Origin: Rhizophagus irregularis
Lineage: Eukaryota; Glomeromycota; Glomeromycetes; Glomerales; Glomeraceae
Assembly: GCF_026210795.1 (NCBI RefSeq)
Contig: NC_089440.1
Coordinates: 2,170,001 to 2,234,000 of the forward strand
Direction of reading: 5' to 3'
DNA: 64,000 nucleotides
This document shows, in pieces, positions 37,402-47,006 of this stretch. Below the pieces are notes generated by a model that was not told the origin of the DNA, ran no database searches, and saw nothing but the letters and a program-made list of their open reading frames with translations. The translations under genes were made by a program, and so were the position numbers. Positions within the stretch are counted from its first letter, which is position 1. Each line of letters begins with the position of its first letter.

Positions 37402-37543
37402 ACGCAGGTGTGTTTGAACGCATCCCCCTTTTTTGGAAATTATTAAATAGTAAATTTGCTGATCATAACGTGATCATAAATGATCGACAAATTTACTAGT
37501 TAAAAATTTTCAAAAAAGGGGGTGCGTTCAAACACAAGTGCGT
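37402..37543. mobile_element. Short palindromic MITE, about 140 bp
   Basis: The left side ACGCAGGTGTGTTTGAACGC followed by ATCCCCCTTTTTTG is mirrored on the right (CAAAAAAGGGGGTGCGTTCAAACAC). The centre TGATCATAACGTGATCA is itself palindromic. It forms one long hairpin. Confidence 0.75.
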
Positions 37544-38329
37544 TCAAATTTTAAACCCTAAAATTTATTAGGTTAAAATTAGTCTTATACTTTTTTTTAA
37601 TATAATTTATCAATCATTTCAGAAAAAAAATTATTCAAAAATTTGGAAAAAGCATTATAATATTTTTAAATAATTTGTGATGATTTTATGGTAGATTTTT
37701 TTAAATTAATATTTAAATGTAAGTTCCATAATTTTTGCCTAAATACACATTCAAATAAATTCCTATTATAATAATAAATAAATGTTAAAATATATTTTTT
37801 TAAAAAAAATAAAAGAGAAATATTTGCTTTATAATTACTAATTTTATTCTTTTTAATTTCTTTTTCTTTAAAAATTTTTATAAAAAAAAATTTTATTATA
37901 AATAAACTGGAAGGTTTATTAAGAATAATTTTTTCTTATTTATATATTAGTAGTTGAAATTGGAATTGTCAATTGTAGTCAACTAGTCATGAAATCAGTA
38001 TAGATTTTACTAAATATTAGTGAAAGAAGAATTTCAAAAGTTTTAATTAAAATATTTTTTTTAATTTTATTTATATTAATAGATTTCTTATAAATTCAAG
38101 CCTTTTTTTTGTATTATCATTGTATAATTTTCCAGTAATGCATGTTGTTGCATTCTTTTCTCTAATTCCAGAGTAATAATAAATATGACTATTCAAATTC
38201 TCATAATATAAGCAACAAATACTTTGAAATCTTTTAATATTCTTATAAGTTCAAATATATAAATTAGAATATAATTGTAATGCTTCATATTTATATTGTT
38301 CAATACATGATACTTGAATAGTTTTTTAT
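37544..38329. other. Gene-free spacer
   Basis: A+T-rich, with no feature seen. It may contain the eroded downstream part of the minus-strand relic at 38330-38765. Confidence 0.35.
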
Positions 38330-38765
38330 TTAAATACAAAAGTGTATAATGCATTCTGTGCCTCTGGAAAAGAAAGTTATATATTTATTGCAAAAAATAC
38401 ACTGACACCATTGAATAATTCCTTTATTAAAATCCTTGTTTTTTTACTTATTGATTGATGCAAGTATTTATTGTCAAATTGAAAATGCAAATCACATACT
38501 CCTAATTTTGATAAATTATTATCAACCTCTTTAATGGCATTCCTGTCAACTTGCCATATGCCAAATAAATTGCAAAGTTGTTTTAATTTTCCTGTTACTT
38601 TACACTGTTGAAATTTTCCTCAATAAAATCAATAATTTTCATACAGTGTAAAATTTTGTTGTTTTAAATATTCTATAATTTCATCCATTTTATTACAAAT
38701 TTCCTGTTCTTTAATTTCCTCCTTCAAATACTCAAGTTCTTTGAAGTCTATGTCACTAAGGTACT
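38330..38765 (-). pseudogene. Relic of a cysteine-containing repeat-family gene
   Basis: On the minus strand, broken frames read like one protein: DIDFKELEYLKEEIKEQE near 38750, LKQLCNLFGIWQVDRNAIKE near 38560, then VCDLHFQFDNKYLHQS near 38490, and a cysteine cluster (C-x-C-x2-C, then C..H..C) near 38370. Frames shift between these pieces and stops interrupt them. It looks like an eroded copy of a multi-copy, possibly transposon-borne, gene family. I do not know its function. Confidence 0.4.
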
Positions 38766-39397
38766 AGTATTATCAGTATCATCATTAATACAATCTAACA
38801 ATTCAAATTTTTACATTGGCAAATATATTAAAAAACATTTGACCTTAATTTTTGGAGATATTTCTAGTGGTTGCTAATATTTTTTTCATTAGAATTTTTA
38901 CAATTTAATTGAATATTAATGATAGTAGGTTTTCATTATATAGTAACTTAATCTATAATTAATGTTAGTGGTTAATTCTATTTTTATAGAATGAATTAAT
39001 CAATAAGGATATAAGGAAAGAAATGTTATCTCTATAGTGGTAGAGACTTGTGGAAATATAATTTAATATGCAATTTAACTGCAGTTACAGAGAAATAGAA
39101 ATATATTTTTTTGTATCGTTTAATGCTTTCAAGTTTCACAGTATATGAATTAAGATGTACAGTAGTACAGATTGTCACATTACATCAATATACACGTGAC
39201 TTATAGAGTATTAGGCTCGCGAAACCCGTTTTTATACATGCAAAAATTAATGGGCGAGACACAGCTCATTTCCAATATATCAATGCTTTATTATTTATGA
39301 AATAAATCATTACTGGAAACAGCAATCATCACCCGGGTATATGAGGACGTGAATAGGATTTCTTTCACTATTGTCTTGAGAATAAGGGGCCCTTTCT

Positions 39398-40010
39398 ATG
39401 AGAGCATTGATACACAAGGTGGGAAATAATAAAAACTATTTACAGAGGAGACTAGGTTCGAGAAAATTAACTTCATATAGATCGAAGTTTATTCTCATCC
39501 AGAACTCCAACAGTCAAATTATTGACAATTACTACCCTATAAAAAAAATTCTGGAAAGAACTCCGATAAAACTCAGACACGTGATCATTTTTCTGAAAAA
39601 TTTTTTATAGGGCTATATCGAAAATACTATTGACAGTCTCGCCACGAAGTCGAGTCAAATGGAAGACATTTTGATTCCTAAATACAAGGACCTATGGTGA
39701 GTATTTTTGCTCTCATGTAAGCATAACTTCTGGCATTCTCATACCTTAATTTTTTGCAGGGCCGAGTTTGCTTGGGATAGTGATTCCGCTTTATGCGTCT
39801 TAACAAATTCGCAGGAATGTTGGCCGAACTTCCACAAGTTCCTACATACTTTATATCTTGCTGAGAAAAGAATTATCGCATGATGCCAAGAGTTCAATGA
39901 AAGCACATGAATATGGAATTTACCCCTCACGTGGAGATCCTGCAAGACGCAAAGTTGGACCAACGTCTTGAATTGCGAAGTTCTCAGCCCTTCATAACAT
40001 ACTGCTGTTT
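39398..40010 (+). pseudogene. Decayed multi-exon gene fragment
   Basis: A G+C-richer island. An open frame at 39398-39610 (MRALIHKVGNNKNYLQRRLG) continues past TAG as GYIENTIDSLATKSSQMEDI. A canonical intron follows (donor ATG/GTGAGT near 39698, acceptor 'ttttttgcag' at 39760). The next exon reads AEFAWDSDSALCVLTNSQEC and then YLAEKRIIA, hits TGA, and continues with further stops. Splice sites and composition indicate a former gene. I do not recognise the family; a transposon-encoded protein is possible. The minus-strand frame at 39739-40020 is its shadow. Confidence 0.45.
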
Positions 40011-40770
40011 TTGGCATCACTATTTATTTATGAGGTAGGTCTTATTTTTTTCACATTTATTAGGACATATTCATTTCGTATATTTTTTTCTTTTTTTCTC
40101 ACTTTTTATAAAGTTCTGCCAGTAAATGTTGAATAACATAATATGGAAAAAAATCAGCATTTTGTGTTAAGTCAGTTAAATCTAAAAAAATGCCTATTAT
40201 ATACTGTATGATTTTTAATACGATAACAAATGATACAAATGAAAGCTGTCAATATGTTTGAAATTTTGAAAATACTTTCAAGTGGTTATGAAAAAGAAAT
40301 ATTCAATCAAGAACAAGCGAAAATTTTAAATAATCGATAGCGTTTATTCTGACAATGAAGAACACAGTCGTTAAAAATTTATGTAGAAAACGTGGGCAGA
40401 TGCAAAAACTTTTGGTATAAAAGTTGTACAAAACTAGTTGGGTATTGCTGCGCAGATAAATACCATCCGAAAAGTCTTGCTTTAAGTTCTGAATATCAAA
40501 GAAAAACATAATAGAAAATGTTGTCAAAAAAGTCATAATCAAGCAACTTGAAAATTGTCATTGGTGAAACAAATTAATTACTAGATAAAGACAACTTGTT
40601 ATTTTTATTTTATTTGTAATTAAATGTACGTGATTTAATTTATAAACATGCTTTTAATTTAATATTAGATTAGAGAGTTAATAAAATTGATTTGTTAAGT
40701 AAGGGTATACAATAAATAAATAGTTTAGATAAAAAACTAAAGAATAGAAAACAAAAGTACATTCCATTAT

Positions 40771-41056
40771 TCAACGACCTGGTCCACAACAATAAATAGG
40801 AGGCATCCAGCAACAATTAATAGACACTGAATCGCATGTTCCATCTTTAGTACATTTACCGCTGGGGCAATCACCATCAGTTTTACAGCGTTTCATGAGA
40901 CGATCAGGTTCAGCTATTAATAATGAAAATGTTAAATTAAATAAATGTTATAAATGAAAATAATTAATTCAATTTTTTTTTACCTAGAGGTGATGCGTGA
41001 ACTGTTAGGCCATGGACGATGCAAATAAGAACAACAAGCAAGAAAAAATATTTCAT
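40771..41056 (-). CDS. Small secreted cysteine-rich peptide (effector candidate)
   Basis: Minus-strand two-exon gene: exon 1 is 41056-40984 and exon 2 is 40913-40771, with a 70-nt GT-AG intron between (GTAAAAAA ... TTAATAG). The phases join to 71 residues. Residues 1-21 (MKYFFLLVVLICIVHGLTVHA) form a clear signal peptide. A short pro-segment ends in MKR at 31-33, a Kex2-type dibasic site, and the remaining 38 residues carry eight cysteines: C34-x5-C40-x4-C45-x5-C51-x6-CC58/59-x6-CC66/67. This pattern suggests a disulphide-knotted peptide processed in the Golgi and secreted. Such short secreted proteins are frequent effector candidates in mycorrhizal fungi, but its target is unknown. A TATA-like run lies about 100 bp upstream. 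Confidence 0.8.
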
Positions 41057-41147
41057 TGTAAAATATCGTTATTAGAGATTAATATTATTTAGAGATATTT
41101 ATTTATATTTGAATTTTGGTTTTTTGTTCGGAACTCCTTTTGATCAG

Positions 41148-41163
41148 TCCCTATATATATATT
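41148..41163 (-). promoter_or_regulatory. TATA-like box of the secreted-peptide gene
   Basis: On the minus strand, AAATATATATATAGGG lies roughly 95-105 nt before the ATG at 41056. It is a plausible core promoter for the gene. Confidence 0.4.
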
Positions 41164-42690
41164 TGTTTTTTCAATCAATGATAGAAGAATTCGCATGTGC
41201 ATGAAGGAAGTCAGAAGCTAAATATGGTGATTCCGAAGAGCAAATCTTGACAAAGCTAAACGAATGATTTTGTATTCATTTAAAAGGAGAACCTTGCTAA
41301 TCAAAGTTTAATAATATGATTTTCCTTTTTAAAAAAAAGAAAAAAAAATCAGTCGATCCGCATATGAACGGAAGAAATTAAAGTAACAAAATCGGTAAAT
41401 TTGATTCGTGTTTTATACTCCGATAGCGGTTTTTTTGCTAATATTTCTATAGCCCTTAAATCAAGAAATTTTAAATTGAGACATGTGCGATCGATTTCTT
41501 TGATAGTCATATCGGTAACGTTACAAAAGCTAAGGACAAGATGTTGGTAATGTAATCACACCCTGACACCCCCTAAGATCAAGATATTCATTCTAAACGT
41601 TTGATCGACAATCAATTTCACCCCACATTACGGCATAACTCCGGCCATTATGTTTATACATCACAAGTGTTGTCGGTGAAATTGATTGTCGTGCTGTCGG
41701 ATGTCGGTAAAATGGACCGGACCAAATACGTTAATATTTTTATTATTATATATCTGATATGTTTTTATGTTCATTTAAACTTTGTTAATTAATGTTATTT
41801 TATTTTAAATTTTGTAATCAAATGATCTTTTGGCAGTCAATCATTTTAAATGGAATGGGTTAAAAAGAAACCTACACATCTTTTATTAATCCAATAAAAT
41901 GTCCATTCGGGAATAGGGAAATTGCTTGGGAAATGAAATCATTCTGTAACCGATCTAATAATAGATATAATTTCGAAAAAGCGGCCGTGATGGCCGTGAT
42001 GTCCTAACTCCTAAAATCAAGATATTCTATACTGAGGCATGTTTGTATTAACATATTTACATCATCGATTTTTCTACGGCTATACGCAATATTGAGGCTG
42101 GTTATATGATAATACAAAGATACAAATCGTTCCCAAATCAGACAATACCAAAAAAATTGAAAAATTTAGATCAAATGAAACTCTTTTTTCTCCAGAAAAA
42201 ATTAATACGTATACGAATTTTTTATAGTAAATTTTGTTGCTTATCAATATATTATTAAATACATCTGCAGAATGCATGTGATAATAATTTTTGCGCTGGT
42301 CCATGAAAATCCACATGATCGAACGATAGTAGATATTCATTAACGAACTCATGATTTTGTTGATCGTTTAATTCGTGATTCTAAAAAAAATAAACCATAA
42401 AAATTATCAAGAAAAAGAATTTGTAGTTTTATTATTTGAAAAGAAAGAATAAAATAGTAATTACCATATATACTTTTTGTATTAAAACCATAGATGCAAA
42501 TGGTAAATTCTTTTCTTACCATTATAAATCATAATAATTTATTTTGCTGCAATACAGATTTAGGACATTTATAATAAGCCAAAGAGTGAGAATTTTTATA
42601 TCATGATACAGACATCACATTATTAATCACTAATTGAAATTTGAATAGAAGTTTTTCATTTACTATAATTTGTGAACTTTCTTTGATTTC
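41164..42690. other. Intergenic with a short inverted repeat
   Basis: CGACAATCAATTTCACC (about 41606) and GGTGAAATTGATTGTCG (about 41675) form a 17-bp stem with a 50-bp loop. A minus-strand frame near 42080-42400 after the acceptor 'tttttttag' (reading HELNDQQNHEFVNEYLLSF) might be an exon relic. Nothing more can be supported. Confidence 0.35.
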
Positions 42691-42692
42691 AG

Positions 42693-42886
42693 TTACTGTT
42701 GTAATTCATTTATAAGTTCTTTTACTGGTTTTTCTCCCATCTGAGCAGGTTTGAACCAATAATCTGTAATTTGAAATTAAAAGAAATGTAGAAAAAAAAT
42801 AAAAATAAAAGGGTAATAATAAATGATATTACCTTCATTATTATTACAAAATTGCAAGTAAAATACATCTTTACAAATTAGTGCTT
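42693..42886 (-). CDS. Possible last two exons of a small gene
   Basis: On the minus strand, the exon 42886-42833 (LICKDVFYLQFCNNNE) ends at donor GTAATATC. The next exon, 42763-42693, follows the acceptor 'aaattacag' and reads YWFKPAQMGEKPVKELINEL before TAA. The phases join (GAT across the junction). No start codon was found upstream; the preceding acceptor would be 'aataaaaag'. I recognise no family. It could be a gene 3' end or a relic. Confidence 0.3.
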
Positions 42887-43305
42887 TTTATTAAAATAAA
42901 GCTTATAACTTGAATAACAGTATTGATAATAGGTATTGAAATTATTTCAACTTTAAAATTAAATTTATTTAAAATTTCTAATTATATTTTATATTTATAA
43001 AATGTAATATCTATTTTTTTTTAAATTTAGAGTTTATTAAAATGGAATACTTTGCTTTATACAAAAATATAAAAATTGGCCCTCCATCCTGCTGTGCAAT
43101 GAGAATGCATTGATAAACTTGGTATAAATATACCGCTACATCAAAGAAAATAGACATAGGAAAAAAAACAAAAAAAAGGAATCCCATGTACAAATACAAA
43201 AACAAAAAAACAAAATGTAAAAATAAGCAAACAGCCAGTAACAAAGCCACCTTGCAATAACTATACTTCTAAAATTAAGACTATCTGAATATTCTTTTGA
43301 ACTTA

Positions 43306-43512
43306 TTAAGATACTTCTAATTTTTTTAGCATTGATCTTATTTCTGTTAATACTGTAAGCTTGTCAATACCGTCTAAGACTTTATCAATCTTCTTAATTT
43401 TTTTAGTCACCTTTATTTGCTTTTTACTTGGCTGAGAGTTAATAATTATTAATTGAATTTTGGAGTCATCTTCTTGATTTACCTTCTGATGGTATCTTCT
43501 TTTTTGTTTCAA
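43306..43512 (-). CDS. Hypothetical basic ORF, 68 residues (possible gene relic)
   Basis: A minus-strand frame with K/I/Q/D composition (MKQKRRYHQKVNQEDDSKIQ, ending in MLKKLEVS). Just upstream, a related-looking frame reads ENVIDKSFNLKEFTVIG and then stops. Together they resemble a broken gene more than random DNA. Family unknown. Confidence 0.3.
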   Translation of the reverse strand: MKQKRRYHQKVNQEDDSKIQLIIINSQPSKKQIKVTKKIKKIDKVLDGIDKLTVLTEIRSMLKKLEVS

Positions 43513-43729
43513 ATTAAGGGTAAAGTATCTCAGCCAATCACAGTAAATTCTTTCAAGTTAAATGACTTATCAATAACATTTTCAAAGTCAGCTTATGATT
43601 TATAGTAAATAATTAACTTACAGGTGTTCCAGTTTTGAATTAATTTAAATGTTTTACACCCTAAAGGTGTAAGAATAGAGTGAATAGAGTTATCTGAATA
43701 CAGGTAGAATAGTCATAATAATAGAGACC

Positions 43730-44057
43730 AGTGTGGAAAAAAACCTTGGAAAAATTTCAGAAAAATTCCAGTTAAATATAAAAATTCCAGAAATTTATTT
43801 TTTCAACCGGTACATATGACCGGAATTAAAAATAATTCCAGTTTTAGATAGTATTACCAAATATATAATAATCTTTTATCTTTTTTTTTATTTGTGCATA
43901 TACAATATGAAAAGATATACTGGCTTTAAATAATTATATTGTAATAAACTACTGAAATAATAAATAATAAAATTAAAGATAAAAAACTTTTTTGCGATAT
44001 AAATTTATTAAATGAAATTTCCGGTATTTACAAAATATTCTGGAAATTTGCTACACT
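43730..44057. mobile_element. Possible MITE next to the Plavaka element
   Basis: The left end AGTGTGGAAAAAAACCTTGG and the right complement AGTGTAGCAAATTTCCAGAA are loosely inverted. CCGGAATT and CCGGTA motifs repeat inside. No clean target duplication, so this is tentative. Confidence 0.35.
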
Positions 44058-44544
44058 ATGACCGGAACAATTCTGGGATTATAAGATTTTACCAGTTTTA
44101 TCAGAAATTTACCAAAAAAACTGGTTAAATTCATTGGGAAATTTTTTGGGATGCAGATCTGCGCAGATCTGCAAGTGACATTTTTGCGCAGATCTGCGAC
44201 CCTGTCGGTAGTCTTTGGAAAAAAAAATTCATCAAAAACTGCGCAGAATTTCAAGAAACAAAATTCTGCGAAAATTTTTAAAAAATAAATAATGAAATTC
44301 TACGAAGATTATAAAAAAACAAATAACGAAATTCTGCGAAGATTTTTAAAAAATAAATATTCGAAATAATTCAAATATATTTAATTTCACTGATCATCAC
44401 AATTATTACAAACAATTTTATATATAGTAATTTATTTAATATGTAATTTATTTAATAAAATATATTCAAAAAAAAATTGAAGAATTTCAAATACAAATTT
44501 CTGAATTCTGAAAATTAATGTAATACGAAGAAATTTGACAAATG

Positions 44545-46342
44545 TTAAGAGAATTTCGAATCTAAACTCTTGAGCTGTAAATTTTTTTGATTTAGATTAG
44601 TAAAATAAATTAACGCGGTGTAAAAATCATTATATACCAGATAATAACTTTGACTTACTAATTCTTCGTAACTACTACTATTACCATCATCAGCATCGCT
44701 CGATTCTTCGATCATAGACGAAATCTCTGGACTTTGTTCTGAATCTTCTTTCGCTGCTAACTCCTGCAATAAACGCAGAGTTACAGTAACTTTATTTTTG
44801 ATCGATTGCTGATACATTAATATTTGCGAAATATTTAAAATTTTTAACTTCAAAGTACTGATGAACGTTATTATTACCATAAGAAAATCAACTCTCTTTA
44901 AAACTAACTTGTCGTTGCATTTAATCCCCGGGGCTACTGGGATTTAAGACAATATCGCAGATGGCGAGTACATAAACCCAGTATTCTGGAGGAAGCTCAC
45001 TGCCTTTGTATGATTTGAAAACAGAAGAGGTTATTTTCGTGAGAATACTTTGATTTTTGAAAAGTTCTCGATATGCTTCTCACGGTTTTGCACTTTTTTT
45101 CCATTTGGCAATCTTTTTAGAGAACGCACTGCTATCCACATGTTCTAACTTCTGCTCACCGAAGTTAGAAAACATAGTATTTCGAATATTTGCCGCTAAA
45201 TCATTTCGCTTGCTTCGGCATTTGTTTTTTATCTTAATAATCAAATAATTTTGGATTATTATTATTATTATTATTATTGATTATTATTAATGATTTCACG
45301 TACTTCTGGTAATAACTTTGATTCGAATAGGAAAACTCACGTATTTCTTCTGAGATTTTCAATATAATGACTGACATGTTCAGTGAGGTATCTCTCTAAA
45401 GCTTCACGGTACTCCGTATCTGAGAGAAATAGGATCTTTGGAATAAGTTCTTTGGACACCTTTTTATATGCGCGCTGTAAAGACAATCAGTTATTTTTAA
45501 ATATCTTGAGATCAAATAAAGTTGCTAAATATATTAAAGTAACTTACGTTCTAAAATTCATCCGAAAGCTCGTCGACCACTACAAGTCTCTGTATCGTTT
45601 GAGAATCTAATCGTTATTGCTCACTAATACGTCAGCACAATCGATATATTGAAGTGATTTTTTTGTCTAATAATTTCATAGTATAGTTGAATTTTTCGAT
45701 TGTAAGGTAACGTTCATCACGTTCTTCGAAGTTACAATATTCGTCATCAATTTGCATAGGTGTGATAGGTGTAGAAGTTCTGATAGGTGTGGGTGCTCTG
45801 ATAGGTGTGGAAGTTCTTCGGTTTGAATCATCATCGGGTTTAGTTGAAGAATTTTCAAGATTTCTTGTTGAATTATTACCAACAATGGGCGTTAATGATC
45901 TACCCCGATTTTTTTTTGGCTTGCCACTTTTGATACTTTTTGTAGGATTATTGGATGTTGAAGACTTGAGAATTTCATCTGGAACAACCAACACAAACGG
46001 TCCTTCGGTATGGGGTGTTGAAGTTAAAATATTATCGTAATCAGGGCCAGTACGAGTTTCAGTATAAGATGTTGAAGCTGAAGCATTATCATCAACATTT
46101 CCTGTATCTTGTGATGATACATCATCAGCTGTTGGTGTCAATTGAACAAGCGAAGATTAATTATAATATTAAATTAATGTAAGAAATGCAATTTCTTGAC
46201 GGACTGTACCTGATAAAATTTGAGATAATATATTTCCAGTTTTTTGAGAAGCTTCATTTTTTTTTTCCGGACTATTATGGGAAACTTTCATTTTTTTCTT
46301 TGCATTTTTTCCAGTTTTTTTCTTAGTATTTTTCGTTGACAT
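44545..46342 (-). pseudogene. Accessory (second) gene of the Plavaka-like element, broken
   Basis: Minus-strand gene starting at 46342 with a lysine-rich N-terminus (MSTKNTKKKTGKNAKKKMKV). Exon 1 ends at 46210 and exon 2 starts at 46128. It contains a low-complexity S/T/P region (RTSTPIRAPTPIRTSTPITP) and a coiled-coil end (QRLVVVDELSDEF). Further exons with good splice sites follow (about 45480-45345, 45235-44905 and 44775-44655), ending near 44545 in an acidic tail (EESSDADDGNSSSYEEL). In-frame stops at 45632, 45614, 45551, 45080 and 44921 are all explained by C-to-T or G-to-A changes (CGA, CAA or TGG originals). The middle exons resemble a small DNA-binding (BEN-like) domain, but I cannot confirm that. 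It probably acted as a second element-encoded protein. Confidence 0.6.
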
Positions 46343-46504
46343 TATTAACAAGTAACAACTAATTTAGAAAATTGTATAGGAAAAAATATACTTGAAATTT
46401 ACGAAACAATTTAAATAAAAAATTGATTACCGAAATCAATAAAAAAATCCAAAATCTATAAATTAAATAATTTAATTATCAGTAAAAATATTAATTAAAA
46501 TGAT

Positions 46505-46757
46505 TAAAATCTGTAAATTAAAATGATTAAAATTTAAAAATAGAAATAGTTAAAAATCTGTAAATTAAAATGATTAAAATTTAAAAATAGAAATAGTTAA
46601 AAATCTGTAAATTAAAATGATTAAAATTTAAAAATAGAAATAGTTAAAAATCTGCAAATTAAAATGATTAAAATTAAATAAAATAATTAAGAAATCTGCA
46701 AATTAAAATGATTAAAATTTAAAAATAGAATGATTAAAAATCTGTAAATTAAAATGA
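46505..46757 (+). repeat. 47-bp tandem repeat in the divergent promoter, about six copies
   Basis: The unit contains CTGTAAATTAAAATGATTAA and ends 'aaaaatagaaatagtt'. The CTG anchor is at 46511, 46558, 46605 and 46652 (period 47), then about 46696 and 46742 (shorter, decayed). It lies between the two divergent transposon genes. Confidence 0.9.
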
Positions 46758-47006
46758 TTGAACCTCTACGCCAAAAATGTAAAAAAATCAAAAAAAAAAA
46801 AAAAAAAAATTGAGAATTCACACAAACGAAAGAAATATCAAATTCTTCATTAAAATTCGCAAATTCACAAAATTCATAATTTCGCATTAATTAAAATAAT
46901 CATTAATAAAATCACTAAAATTCGCTTAAAATTAGCAAAAGAACAAATAAAAATAAATATTTACTATACCGCAAATAAATCCTCATAAATTGTTCTTCAA
47001 ATAAAA

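Noticed and set aside
43011-43250. 79-residue hydrophobic minus ORF
   Set aside because: L/F/Y-rich from T-runs; no start context or homologous feature.
45762-46040. Plus-strand ORF with GVEVLIGVGALIGVEVL
   Set aside because: Antisense shadow of the S/T/P-rich part of the minus transposon gene.
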